A stretch of 34,954 bases of DNA from an uncultured Micromonospora sp. GTDB taxonomy: Bacteria > Actinomycetota > Actinomycetes > Mycobacteriales > Micromonosporaceae. The stretch covers positions 1-34,954 of the forward strand of contig CALGAM010000157.1 in the NCBI GenBank assembly GCA_937951935.1. The letters run 5' to 3'. Shown here one piece after another: positions 6,791 to 14,878 of the stretch. The position numbers and the translations under genes are program-made. Position 1 is the first letter of the stretch. Each line of letters begins with the position of its first letter. The notes under the pieces are model-generated. The model was given only the letters and a program-made list of their open reading frames with translations, was not told the DNA's origin and ran no database searches.

Positions 6791-7762
6791 GTGGTCGCAA
6801 GGGGTTCGGAGGTACCGCCGTCGGTCGTACGGCACAACAGTCCCCGGGGTGCCCGAGGGCGTGACCAGCGGCGCGCGTTCGGCCGGCTGGCCGGGCTCGG
6901 CGCCGGCGGTGCCGCGTTGCTCGCCCTGCTGACCGGGTGTGACGTCGGGCAGACGTTCGACGGCTTCGGCTGGCCCCAGGGAGGCATCAGCCCGGAGTCC
7001 CGCCGGATGTACGACCTGTGGATCGGCTCCGTCATCGCCGCCCTCGCGGTCGGTGTCTTCGTCTGGGGCCTGATCTTCTGGTGCATCATCCGGTACCGGA
7101 AGCGGGGCGAGTCGCTGCCGGTGCAGACCCGGTTCAACATGCCGATGGAGTTTCTCTACACCATCGCGCCGATCCTGGTCGTCTCGGTGCTCTTCTACTA
7201 CACCGCCGTCGTGCAGACCGGGGTCAACAAGGTCACGGACGACCCCGACGTCACCGTCGAGGTCGTCGCCTTCAAGTGGAACTGGCAGTTCAACTACCGG
7301 GATCGGCCGGGTGAGGACGCCCGGACCATCGCCTCGACGCTGGGCACCAGCGAGGTCATCCCGATCCTCGTCCTGCCGACCGGGCGGAGCATCCGGATCG
7401 AGGAGACCAGCCGGGACGTCATCCACTCGTTCTGGGTGCCGGAGCTGCTGTTCAAGCGCGACGTCTTCCCCGGCAACGTCCGCAACGTCTTCCAGGTGAC
7501 CAGCCTGGACCAGGAGGGGGCGTTCGTCGGTCGGTGCGCGGAGCTGTGCGGCACGTACCACGCGATGATGAACTTCGAGCTCCGGGTGGTCTCACCGGAA
7601 CGGTACGACCGGTTCATCGCCGCGAAGCAGCAGGGCCAGTCGACCCAGGAGGCCCTGGCCCTGATCGGCGAGCCGCCGCTGGCGACCACGACGACGCCGT
7701 TCGAGACCCGGCGGGACGCCAACAACTTCGGTAACGCGAGCGCCGCGGGCGCGGGAAGCTGA
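6791..7762 (+). CDS. ctaC: Cytochrome c oxidase subunit II (CuA-bearing lipoprotein)
   Basis: A 323-residue subunit II of the aa3 oxidase, which accepts electrons from the bcc complex at its CuA centre outside the membrane. A twin-positive N-terminus leads to a lipoprotein signal with the lipobox LLTGC (Cys50). Two membrane helices lie near residues 75-102 and 120-142. The CuA ligand set is complete: His212 (VIHSFWVPEL), Cys249, Glu251, Cys253, His257 and Met260 in CAELCGTYHAMM. The start is GTG at 6791, with AGGGAGG 9 nt upstream; an in-frame GTG at 6761 lies ahead of that site and is less likely. ctaF follows after 11 bases. ctaD (subunit I) does not follow, unlike in Streptomyces. Confidence 0.96.
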   Translation: MVARGSEVPPSVVRHNSPRGARGRDQRRAFGRLAGLGAGGAALLALLTGCDVGQTFDGFGWPQGGISPESRRMYDLWIGSVIAALAVGVFVWGLIFWCIIRYRKRGESLPVQTRFNMPMEFLYTIAPILVVSVLFYYTAVVQTGVNKVTDDPDVTVEVVAFKWNWQFNYRDRPGEDARTIASTLGTSEVIPILVLPTGRSIRIEETSRDVIHSFWVPELLFKRDVFPGNVRNVFQVTSLDQEGAFVGRCAELCGTYHAMMNFELRVVSPERYDRFIAAKQQGQSTQEALALIGEPPLATTTTPFETRRDANNFGNASAAGAGS

Positions 7763-7773
7763 GGACGGCGGAG

Positions 7774-8199
7774 ATGAAGTCTGAGTGGCGCCTGTTCGGC
7801 ATCGTCTCGTTCTTCCTGGCGATCGCCACCGTCGTGTACGGGTTGTGGACCGACGGCGAGACCGGGCGGATCGAGTGGATCGGCGTCGTCGCGCTGCTGC
7901 TGTCCTGCCTGCTGACCGCCATGTGCGGGGGGTTCTTCTGGTTCGTCTCCCGCCGCATCGAGCCCCGTCCCGAGGACCGGCCGGACGGTGAGATCGCCGA
8001 CGGTGCCGGCGAGGTGGGCTTCTTCAGCCCGGGCAGCTACTGGCCGTTCGGGGTGGCCCTGTCCGCCAGCGTGGCGGGGTTGGGGCTGGTGTTCTGGCAG
8101 TGGTGGCTGACCATCGCCGGCCTGGTCGCGGTCCTCTTCACCGCCAGCGGCCTGCTCTTCGAGTACTACACCGGTACCCGGCGGACCGCCGAGCACTGA
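7774..8199 (+). CDS. ctaF: Actinobacterial cytochrome c oxidase subunit IV
   Basis: A 141-residue integral membrane protein of the CtaF family, a small subunit of the actinobacterial aa3 oxidase found in the bcc-aa3 supercomplex. About four hydrophobic helices are visible: residues 5-24, 34-58, 93-108 and 109-128. The sequence has the family opening MKSEWRLFGIVSFF and the FSPGSYWPFG segment after a short charged loop (RIEPRPEDRPDGE). The ATG follows a GGCGGAG ribosome-binding site. It is 11 bases after ctaC and clearly co-transcribed with it. A long hairpin (8219-8255) ends the unit. Confidence 0.93.
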   Translation: MKSEWRLFGIVSFFLAIATVVYGLWTDGETGRIEWIGVVALLLSCLLTAMCGGFFWFVSRRIEPRPEDRPDGEIADGAGEVGFFSPGSYWPFGVALSASVAGLGLVFWQWWLTIAGLVAVLFTASGLLFEYYTGTRRTAEH

Positions 8200-8218
8200 T
8201 CGCCCGACAGGACACGCG

Positions 8219-8255
8219 GTACGACCCGCCGCCCACCCCGGGCGGCGGGTCGTAC
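8219..8255. terminator. Long perfect hairpin between ctaF and the convergent DUF4142 gene
   Basis: A 16-bp perfect stem (8219-8234 with 8240-8255; core ACGACCCGCCGCCC) around a 5-base loop, 19 bases after the ctaF stop. It would work on both strands, though it lies 225 bases from the DUF4142 stop. The remainder of the gap to 8479 shows no supported gene. Confidence 0.75.
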
Positions 8256-8479
8256 GCCGTCCGGGGGTTGTGGGCCCGAGGAGCGGCCGGAACCGACCGC
8301 GGGCCGCGCCACACGACGGAGAGGAGTTGGGCACGGCCTGGGCGACCGTGACGGCGTCGCCCGGCGCGCCCACGGGTCGGGCGGGGCCCTGGCGTACGGC
8401 GACGGGCCCACCGGCATGATCGCCCGTGGACCCGTCACAGCGCGGTGTCCCGCCGGTTGCGGCCGGCGGCCGACCCCGG

Positions 8480-9136
8480 TCAGCTCAACGTCGGCCCCGG
8501 CGTGGTCGCCGTACCGCTCGGAGCCGGCGTTCCGGAGCTGACACCCGGGCTCGGCACCACCGTGACCCCGCCCGGGATCGGCACGCCCAGGCTCTGGGCC
8601 AGCGCCACCAACGCGTTGTGGTGCGCCTGGAGCACCGGCGCCGCCTGCTGCGCCACCTGCTTGGCGCCCGGGTCCGAGCCCTGCGTCAGCTCAGCCTGCA
8701 CCACCTGCATCGCCTGGCTGTGCGCGGTGAGCTGCGCCGTGACCCACTGGGCGTCGAAGTCCGCCCCGCTGACGTTCTGCAGCTGGTTCACCACCGCCTG
8801 CTGCTCACTGGTCACCTTGTCCGGCAACGTCAGCTTGCCCGCCGAGGCGACGCTCCGCACCCGCTCGTCCAACTGCGCGTGGTCCGTCACGAACCGAGCG
8901 CCGAGCGACTTCACCTCCTGGTTGGTCCCCTTCTGCTGGGCGAGCTTCCCGGTGGTGTCCTCCGCGAGGTTCACCTGGTGGATCGACTGCAGGAACTGCT
9001 TGTCCTGGGCGGACAGCGCGGCGGCCGGCGTCCCGGACGGCGTCGGCTGTGTCACGGCGCCGTACGCGGCTCCGGCCGGCGCCAGGCCGAGCAGCACCAT
9101 CGCGGCGAGCGCGCCCAGGCGTTTGGTGACCGACAT
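8480..9136 (-). CDS. Secreted DUF4142 protein
   Basis: A 218-residue exported protein of the DUF4142 family, which has a ferritin-like four-helix bundle and no established function. It has a Sec signal peptide (MSVTKRLGALAAMVLLG..., cleavage likely near AAYGA at residues 23-27), then the helical domain near 40-185 with the family's repeated pattern (QDKQFLQSIHQVNLAE, LGARFVTDHAQLDERV, LTAHSQAM, LQAHHNALVALAQ). A low-complexity Pro/Ser/Thr/Gly tail follows. Several His, Asp and Glu residues recur in the helices, but I cannot show metal binding. The ATG at 9136 follows a strong GGAGGGGGGAA site. It is downstream of trpD on the same strand after 326 bases, so it probably has its own promoter. 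Confidence 0.88.
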   Translation of the reverse strand: MSVTKRLGALAAMVLLGLAPAGAAYGAVTQPTPSGTPAAALSAQDKQFLQSIHQVNLAEDTTGKLAQQKGTNQEVKSLGARFVTDHAQLDERVRSVASAGKLTLPDKVTSEQQAVVNQLQNVSGADFDAQWVTAQLTAHSQAMQVVQAELTQGSDPGAKQVAQQAAPVLQAHHNALVALAQSLGVPIPGGVTVVPSPGVSSGTPAPSGTATTPGPTLS

Positions 9137-9462
9137 GGTTGTTCCCCCCTCCGTCGTTCAACCTCCGGGGTACCCGGTTGTGCGACGGACACGCGGACGA
9201 CTCCGCTTCGGCCGACATGATCCCGTACGCACCCCGCCGGTGCGGACGACCGGGCCCGGCGGACACGGCACCCCGGCCGGCCACCAGGGGGTGCCGGCGG
9301 GCCGAACAGGCAGGTCAGCAGGACGGGCGCGACCGGAGGACACGGGTCATGACGGGACGCGGCGCACGCGACGGCCGGCGGAACGGACGGTCCCGGCACG
9401 AGGCGGGCCGCACCGGTCGGTCGGGACGGACGGAACGTGACGGGAGGAACGGACCGCCCGGG
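9137..9462. other. 326-base intergenic region between DUF4142 gene and trpD
   Basis: No gene is supported on either strand; open frames here are GC-bias artefacts with no ribosome-binding site or recognisable family. It should hold the DUF4142 promoter and the trpD terminator. The only strong structure is a 9-bp inverted repeat at 9266-9296. No clear -10/-35 pair was found. Confidence 0.5.
9266..9296 (-). terminator. Inverted repeat downstream of trpD
   Basis: CGGCACCCC (9266-9274) pairs perfectly with GGGGTGCCG (9288-9296) around a 13-base loop. It lies about 170 bases past the trpD stop, so it is only a possible terminator. Confidence 0.35.
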
Positions 9463-10521
9463 TCACTCGGCGGCCTTCGCCGCCCGGGCCACCTCGACCC
9501 ACCGCGTCAGCGTCCGGGCGGCGGCGCCGGAGTCGATCGACTCCGCGGCCCGCTGCACCGCGGCCCGCAACGCCGGCACCAACTCGCCCGAGAAGCCGCC
9601 CTGCGCGACCAGCGCGGCCGCCGCGTTCACCAGCACCGCGTCCCGGACCGGGCCGGGTTCACCGGCGAGCAGCCGACGGGCCACGTCGGCGTTGAAGGCG
9701 GCGTCGCCACCCCGCAGGTCACCGGGGGCCGACCGCGGCAGGCCGAGCTCGACGGCATCGACCACCGTCTCGGTGACCCGGCCCTGCCGGGCGATCCAGA
9801 GTCGGGTCGGCGCCGCGGTGCTGAACTCGTCGAGACCATCCTCGCCCCGCATCACCAGCACCGAGTCGCCCCGGCGCGCGAAGACCTCGGCCATCACGGG
9901 CGCCATCCGCACGTCGAAGCAGCCCACCGCGCCGGAGCGGGGCCGGGCCGGGTTGGTCAGCGGACCGAGGAAGTTGAAGACCGTGGGCACCCCCATCTCA
10001 CGGCGGGGTACCGCGGTGTGCCGCATCCCGGGGTGGAAGCGGCCGGCGAAGCAGAAGCCGACATTGGCCTCGGCGACACACCGGGCCACGCCGGCCGGGC
10101 CCAGATCCAACGGAACTCCGAGGTGTTCGAGCAGGTCGGCGGCGCCGCAGGAGGAGGAGGCGGCGCGGTTGCCGTGCTTGACCACCGGTACCCCCGCCCC
10201 GGCCACCACGATCGCGGTCATCGTGGAGATGTTGACGGTGTGGGCCCGGTCGCCACCGGTGCCGACCACGTCGACCGCACGGTCCCGCAGGTCCGGGGGC
10301 AGCTCCACCAGGGTCGCCTCGCTGAGCATCGCCTCGACGAAACCGGCCACCTCGGCCGGGGTCTCCCCCTTGGCGCGCAGGGCCACCACGAAACCGGCGA
10401 TCTGCGCCGTGGTCGCGGCCCCCGACATGATCTCGCCCATCGCCCACGCGGTGTCGGCGGTGGAGAGCTCCTCGGCGCGCAACAGTGCGGCGAGAAGGTT
10501 GGGCCAGGTCCGTTCCCCCAT
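9463..10521 (-). CDS. trpD: Anthranilate phosphoribosyltransferase
   Basis: A 352-residue cytoplasmic enzyme that joins anthranilate to PRPP in tryptophan synthesis. The PRPP loop GTGGDRAHTVN (residues 87-97), the KHGNRA loop (115-120), the FNFLGPLTNPA segment and the metal-binding DGLDEFS motif are all intact, as is VGFCFAGRFHPGM. The ATG at 10521 is preceded by GGGAGG with 5-nt spacing. A longer upstream frame exists but lacks family sequence. No other trp gene is adjacent. trpD next to ctaE-qcrCAB, on the opposite strand, is also the order I recall in M. tuberculosis (Rv2192c) and Streptomyces. The degenerate receiver gene lies 80 bases upstream on the same strand and may share its transcript. 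Confidence 0.96.
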   Translation of the reverse strand: MGERTWPNLLAALLRAEELSTADTAWAMGEIMSGAATTAQIAGFVVALRAKGETPAEVAGFVEAMLSEATLVELPPDLRDRAVDVVGTGGDRAHTVNISTMTAIVVAGAGVPVVKHGNRAASSSCGAADLLEHLGVPLDLGPAGVARCVAEANVGFCFAGRFHPGMRHTAVPRREMGVPTVFNFLGPLTNPARPRSGAVGCFDVRMAPVMAEVFARRGDSVLVMRGEDGLDEFSTAAPTRLWIARQGRVTETVVDAVELGLPRSAPGDLRGGDAAFNADVARRLLAGEPGPVRDAVLVNAAAALVAQGGFSGELVPALRAAVQRAAESIDSGAAARTLTRWVEVARAAKAAE

Positions 10522-10601
10522 ACAAGCCTCCCGAGCGATGCGGGGTGGTGGTCGGGTGAGGAGGCGGTGTGGTGATTCCCCGGGCCCGCCGGCGACGTCG
10601 G

Positions 10602-11012
10602 TCAGCCGAGTGCCGGCACTCCGGCGGCGCGGGCGCGGAGCAGCCTGGCCACGGTCTGACCGGTGGTCACCGGGTCGAGCGGGTGCATCAGCGTGGCGTC
10701 GACCTGGGCGTACGCCGCGAGCCAACGGTCCGCGGCGCGGGCGATCACCAGGCAGGTCGGCGGAGCGTCGTCACGCTCGTCCTTGATCTGCCGGGCGACG
10801 CCCAGCCCGCCGGCCGGGCTGGCCTCGCCGTCGAGCAACAGCAGGTCGATCTCGTACTCGTCGATGAGCCGGATGCACTCGTCGTAGGTCCCGGCCTCGG
10901 CGAACTCGACGGTCAGATCGGCGGCCGGCCGGGTCCCCACGGCCAGCCGCATCGCGGTCCGGACCTCGGGGTCGTCGCTGTAGAGCAGAACGGTGTACGA
11001 ACGATCGCTCAT
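10602..11012 (-). CDS. Atypical response-regulator receiver domain protein
   Basis: A 136-residue single-domain protein with the receiver fold pattern. The acidic pair is present (LLYSDDPEVR, residues 8-17) and so is the phosphoacceptor-like Asp in IDLLLLDGEASPAGG near residue 60. The conserved Thr/Ser (here CLVIARAADRW) is Ala and the conserved Lys (here ATLMHPLDP) is His. It has no output domain. Such proteins often act through protein contact rather than phosphorylation, but no target is visible. The start is ATG at 11012, giving MSDRSYTVLLYSDD; a GGGAG lies 11 nt upstream. It is upstream of trpD and downstream of ctaG on the same strand. Function unknown. Confidence 0.8.
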   Translation of the reverse strand: MSDRSYTVLLYSDDPEVRTAMRLAVGTRPAADLTVEFAEAGTYDECIRLIDEYEIDLLLLDGEASPAGGLGVARQIKDERDDAPPTCLVIARAADRWLAAYAQVDATLMHPLDPVTTGQTVARLLRARAAGVPALG

Positions 11013-11163
11013 CGGTTGCCAGGCTCCCACCTCGTAGCTGCCCGCCGATCGTACCGGTCGTCCCCGGGCGCCGAACCGCCCGCCCGTCCCCGGGGTGAGC
11101 CACGCCCGCATTCCGGGACGGCGTACCGGCCCCGTGCCGGGTTCGACGGGGCGGACCGGCAGG

Positions 11164-12141
11164 TCAGGACGGGGTGCCCGCGGAGGTACCCGACGCCCGC
11201 ATGCGGGCCTCCTGACGGTCCAGCTCGCGGTCGATCCGCCGCGCCTCCCGCTCGGACTGCCGCATCCACTGCACGACCAACACGGCGATCATGGTCACGC
11301 TGACGAACTCCCCACCGGCCCAGAGAATGCCGCCGGCGATCTTCTGGTCGGTGAACGGATCGATCCATCCGAGGTTCAGCGACGGGTACCAGTCGCCGCC
11401 GAGCAGGGTGGTGCTCTGCATGATGGTGAGCCCGAGCACGGTGTGGAACGGCACCGAGAGGAGCATCAGCAGGGCGCGCGCCGGGTACGGCCAGCGGCCC
11501 GGCAGCGGGTCCAGCCCCAGCAGGGGCCAGAAGAAGAGGCAACCGGTGGCGACGAAGTGCGCGTGCACCAGCTCGTGGACCAGCGGCTGCTCCAGGCTCA
11601 CCCGGTAGAGGTCGGTGAAGTACAGCACGAACGGGTTGGCCACGAAGACCGCGTACGCGTAGAGCGGGAACGACACCACCCGCGCGACCCGGCTGTGCAG
11701 GACGGCGAGGAGCCGGCGCCGCGGCGCCCCGGTGAGCGTCCGCAGCGCCAGGGTGACCGGCGCGCCGAGCGCCAGGAAGATCGGCGCCACCATGGACAGC
11801 ACCATGTGCTGGATCATGTGTACCGACAGCAGGGTGGTGTCGTAGGCGCCGAGCCCGCTCAGGGTCACCGCCGCGACTCCGCCGAGACCGGGGCCGAGGA
11901 AGAGCACCGTGCGGGCGACCGGCCAGTGGTCGCCCCGGACCCGCAGCCGGTGCACCCCGTAGAGGTACAGCGCCCCGGCGAGCACCAACACGACGGCGAA
12001 CCAGTTGTTCAGCGTGCTCTCGGTGACGATCGCCGAGACGCCGAACGGCTCCGTCCGGACACCCTCGGCGGCGAGGACGGCCGGGGTCGACGGCGGGCCG
12101 GCCACGGCGGTGCCGGCGGTGCCGGGGTCGAGGTGCAGCAC
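11164..12141 (-). CDS. ctaG: Cytochrome c oxidase assembly factor, CtaG (caa3) family
   Basis: An integral membrane protein of about 325 residues of the Caa3_CtaG family, linked to copper-dependent assembly of cytochrome oxidase. About seven hydrophobic segments can be followed from WFAVVLVLAGALYLYGV (near residue 40) to SVTMIAVLVVQWM. Conserved histidines occur in SVHMIQHMVLSMVAP and HELVHAHFVATGC, as expected for metal handling. The C-terminus is a highly charged tail (REARRIDRELDRQEARMR). The start is inferred as GTG at 12141: a TAGCCT -10 lies exactly 7 nt upstream, so translation would be leaderless. Other in-frame GTGs are possible. It is divergent from ctaE across 109 bases. It is unrelated in sequence to the Cox11-type CtaG of proteobacteria. 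Confidence 0.85.
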   Translation of the reverse strand: MLHLDPGTAGTAVAGPPSTPAVLAAEGVRTEPFGVSAIVTESTLNNWFAVVLVLAGALYLYGVHRLRVRGDHWPVARTVLFLGPGLGGVAAVTLSGLGAYDTTLLSVHMIQHMVLSMVAPIFLALGAPVTLALRTLTGAPRRRLLAVLHSRVARVVSFPLYAYAVFVANPFVLYFTDLYRVSLEQPLVHELVHAHFVATGCLFFWPLLGLDPLPGRWPYPARALLMLLSVPFHTVLGLTIMQSTTLLGGDWYPSLNLGWIDPFTDQKIAGGILWAGGEFVSVTMIAVLVVQWMRQSEREARRIDRELDRQEARMRASGTSAGTPS

Positions 12142-12148
12142 GTCTCCC

Positions 12149-12154
12149 AGGCTA
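12149..12154 (-). promoter_or_regulatory. -10 element for leaderless ctaG
   Basis: TAGCCT on the minus strand ends 7 nt before the GTG start, which places the transcription start at or next to the first base of the codon. No -35 is recognisable. Confidence 0.45.
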
Positions 12155-12238
12155 GGCCAGTCCGACCGGGCGGAGGTTGTCACCCCATCCGACGAGGGAG
12201 TTGGGCCACCCCGACGATCGCCGATGCCGGTCAGGGGC

Positions 12239-12244
12239 AATAAT
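12239..12244 (+). promoter_or_regulatory. -10 element for leaderless ctaE-qcrCAB
   Basis: AATAAT matches TATAAT at 5 of 6 and ends 6 nt before the GTG at 12251, so the transcript would begin at the start codon. No ribosome-binding site precedes the GTG. No clear -35 is seen. Confidence 0.5.
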
Positions 12245-12250
12245 GACCGC

Positions 12251-12850
12251 GTGACTGCGGCCTCAGCCATTGACAAGAGCCGGATCCACTCGCTGACCCG
12301 ACCCAACATGGTCAGCGTCGGGACGATCGTGTGGCTCTCGAGCGAACTGATGTTCTTCGCGGCGTTGTTCGCGATGTACTTCTCCATCCGCGCGGCAGCG
12401 CCCGAGCAGTGGGAGAAGCACACCGAGGTGCTCAACGTCCCGTACGCGACGACGTTCACGGTGATCCTGGTGCTCTCCTCGATCACCTGCCAGTTCGGTG
12501 TGTTCGCCGCCGAGCGGGGGGACGTGCACGCGCTGCGCCGCTGGTTCACCGTCACCTTCGTGATGGGCCTGATCTTCGTACTCGGTCAGCTCAACGAGTA
12601 CCGCGAGCTCGTGCACGAGGGGGTGAAGATCAACGCCGACGGGTACGGTTCGACGTTCTACCTGACCACCGGTTTCCACGCGCTGCACGTGACCGGCGGG
12701 CTCGTCGCCTTCATCATCTACATGATCCGGACCACCATGGGCCGGTTCACCCCCGCCCAGGCGACCGCGGCGATCGTCGTCTCCTACTACTGGCACTTCG
12801 TTGATGTGGTCTGGATCGCGCTGTACGGCATGATCTACTGGCTCCAGTGA
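12251..12850 (+). CDS. ctaE: Cytochrome c oxidase subunit III
   Basis: A 199-residue five-helix membrane subunit III of the aa3 oxidase. It has the actinobacterial family opening (SRIHSLTRPNMVSVGTIVWLSSELMFF), the conserved LNEYRELVHEGVKINADGYGSTFY loop, the GFHALHVTGGLVAF motif and the terminal YYWHFVDVVWIALYG. The GTG at 12251 gives the N-terminus expected from Mycobacterium homologues and fits the leaderless -10. The only nearby ATG (12242) runs into a stop. qcrC follows after 76 bases, and ctaE-qcrCAB is normally one operon. Subunit I (ctaD) is not in this window. Confidence 0.96.
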   Translation: MTAASAIDKSRIHSLTRPNMVSVGTIVWLSSELMFFAALFAMYFSIRAAAPEQWEKHTEVLNVPYATTFTVILVLSSITCQFGVFAAERGDVHALRRWFTVTFVMGLIFVLGQLNEYRELVHEGVKINADGYGSTFYLTTGFHALHVTGGLVAFIIYMIRTTMGRFTPAQATAAIVVSYYWHFVDVVWIALYGMIYWLQ

Positions 12851-12926
12851 TCTTGGCGTTGTCACGCTCCGCCACGACGCTTCGTCCCTCAAGACAAAGG
12901 TCGAGAAACCGTTAAGGACACAGGCC

Positions 12927-13775
12927 ATGACTTCTGACACCCCCGGCGGCGCTCGATCCCGCGGGCTGCTCTCGCGGCTGCGCCGCGCGCGGTCCAGCCC
13001 GCGCAGCAAGGCCCGCCGGCGGCTGGGCGCCGCAGTCCGGCTGCTGGCCGCGTTGACCCTGGCCGGCGGCGCTTACACCGTCTTCGCGCCGGATCTGCAG
13101 GCGCAGGAGACCTCGCAGCTGAGCGCGGCCGCGCAGGAGGGCAAGGCGCTCTACGACACCAGCTGCGTGACCTGTCACGGGCGCAACGCGCAGGGCGTCG
13201 AGGGTCGCGGGCCGAGCCTGATCGGCGTCGGCGCCGCCTCGGTGGAGTTCCAGGTGAGCACCGGCCGGATGCCGCTGGCCCGACAGGAGGCCCAGGCCGA
13301 GCGGAAGCCCCCGGTCTTCACCGACGACCAGATCCAGCAGCTCGCGCAGTACGTGCAGGAGCTGGGTGGCGGTCCGCAGCTCCCCGAGGGCGAGAACCTG
13401 CACCGGGGCGGCGACCCGGTCGAGGGCGGCCGGCTGTTCCGGATCAACTGCTCCTCCTGCCACAGCTTCGGCGGGGGCGGCGGCGCCCTCTCCTCGGGCA
13501 AGTTCGCCCCGAGCCTGCGGCCGGCCACCGACCGGCAGATCTACGCCGCGATGCTCACCGGCCCGCAGAACATGCCGGTCTTCGGCGACAACCAGCTGCG
13601 ACCGGAGCAGAAGGCCGACATCATCGCGTACGTCCAGGAGGTTCTGGCGAAGGACCGCGACCCGGGTGGGTTCAACCTCGGCCGCCTCGGTCCCTCCACG
13701 GAGGGCGTGGCGGTCTTCCTGATCGGCATCGTCGCCCTGGTCTTCGCCGCGCTGTGGATTGCGGGTAAGTCATGA
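12927..13775 (+). CDS. qcrC: Cytochrome bcc complex di-haem cytochrome c subunit
   Basis: A 282-residue membrane-bound di-haem cytochrome c (cytochrome cc). It replaces a soluble cytochrome c by passing electrons from the Rieske centre to CuA of CtaC. An Arg-rich N-terminus precedes a hydrophobic segment near residues 34-55. Two haem sites follow, CVTCH (80-84) and CSSCH (175-179), each in a cytochrome c domain, with probable axial Met in GRMPLA (Met115) and QNMPVFG (Met216). A C-terminal helix near 257-279 anchors it. The start codon follows AAGGACA. The gene overlaps qcrA by 4 bases (ATGA), indicating translational coupling. Confidence 0.97.
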   Translation: MTSDTPGGARSRGLLSRLRRARSSPRSKARRRLGAAVRLLAALTLAGGAYTVFAPDLQAQETSQLSAAAQEGKALYDTSCVTCHGRNAQGVEGRGPSLIGVGAASVEFQVSTGRMPLARQEAQAERKPPVFTDDQIQQLAQYVQELGGGPQLPEGENLHRGGDPVEGGRLFRINCSSCHSFGGGGGALSSGKFAPSLRPATDRQIYAAMLTGPQNMPVFGDNQLRPEQKADIIAYVQEVLAKDRDPGGFNLGRLGPSTEGVAVFLIGIVALVFAALWIAGKS

Positions 13776-14878
13776 GCACACGTACGGACGCGCACAGCAA
13801 CCAGGTCGTGGACAACCCGCGGGAGCCGTTCGACGTCAACGACCCGCGCCTGAGCCGGTTCGATCTCGTCCGTGAGGGCGCCCGTCGCGACGACATCGAG
13901 ATCGTCCACTACGAGCCGCAGTTTCCCCCCGGGAGCAGGGCCGAACGCCGGATCGTCCGGACCGTCGCGTCGATCTTCCTGCTGGTCGGCGTCTCGGCGA
14001 CGGCCTTCGTGGCGGCGTACATCTGGTGGCCGTGGCGGTACGAGCACGGCACCGGGGCGAGCAAGTACTACACCCCGATCCTCGGGCTGACCCTCGGCAT
14101 CGCGCTGCTCGGCATCGGCTTCGGCATCCTGATCTGGGGCAAGAAGCTGCTGCCGAAGGAGGTGTCGATCCAGGCCCGGCACGACGAACCCGCCTCCGAG
14201 GAGGAGCGCAGGCTCACCGGCAACACCCTCCTCTACATGGTCGACGAGCTCGGCATCCGGCGCCGTCCGCTGCTGGGCGTCTCGCTGTTGGCGGGTCTGG
14301 CGCCGGTCGGCGCGGTCGCGGCGGCGCCGCTGGTCGGTGGTCTGATCCAGCAGCCGCACAAGAACAACCAGATGTTCACGACCGGCTGGAAGCCGATCAC
14401 CGAGAACGGCACGACCCGGCTGGTGCGGCTGACCCACCACGACGGCACTCCGGTCCGTCCGGAGGACGTCAGCCCCGGTGGCCAGATCACGGTGTTCCCC
14501 GGCATCCCCGGTGGTGCCACCAACAAGTACGCCGACTCTCCGGTCCTGCTGATCCACCTGCGCCCCGACGACGCCGCGGCGGCGCGGGCGGCGAACGAGC
14601 GGGCCGGCCACGCCGACTACATGTGGGGCAACTACATCGCGTACTCGAAGATCTGTACGCACGCGGGCTGCCCGGCCAGCCTCTACGAGCAGCAGACCAA
14701 CCGGCTGCTCTGCCCCTGCCACCAGTCGCAGTTCCTCATCACCGACAACGCCCGTCCGATCTTCGGACCCGCGAGCCGCCGGCTCCCGCAGCTCCCGCTG
14801 ACCGTCGAGGACGGCTTCTTCGCGGCGAAGTCCGACTTCACCGAGACGGTCGGGCCTGACTTCTGGGAGCGGCCGTGA
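13772..14878 (+). CDS. qcrA: Cytochrome bcc complex Rieske iron-sulfur subunit
   Basis: A 368-residue actinobacterial Rieske protein. Unlike the single-helix bacterial type, three membrane helices are seen (near residues 62-84, 100-122 and 168-190), with a cytoplasmic N-terminal extension of about 60 residues. The [2Fe-2S] site is CTHAGC (Cys295, His297, Cys300) and CPCHQS (Cys314, Cys316, His317): Cys295/His297/Cys314/His317 would bind the cluster and Cys300-Cys316 form the disulfide. The usual GPA motif appears as FGPASRRLPQLPL. The gene overlaps qcrC at ATGA and qcrB at GTGA, so the three are translated as a coupled set. Confidence 0.97.
   Translation: MSTRTDAHSNQVVDNPREPFDVNDPRLSRFDLVREGARRDDIEIVHYEPQFPPGSRAERRIVRTVASIFLLVGVSATAFVAAYIWWPWRYEHGTGASKYYTPILGLTLGIALLGIGFGILIWGKKLLPKEVSIQARHDEPASEEERRLTGNTLLYMVDELGIRRRPLLGVSLLAGLAPVGAVAAAPLVGGLIQQPHKNNQMFTTGWKPITENGTTRLVRLTHHDGTPVRPEDVSPGGQITVFPGIPGGATNKYADSPVLLIHLRPDDAAAARAANERAGHADYMWGNYIAYSKICTHAGCPASLYEQQTNRLLCPCHQSQFLITDNARPIFGPASRRLPQLPLTVEDGFFAAKSDFTETVGPDFWERP

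Noticed and set aside
11095..12243. Long plus-strand open frame antisense to ctaG
   Set aside because: Its translation is low-complexity Arg/Gly/Pro/His without a fold, while the minus strand gives a clear multi-helix CtaG protein.
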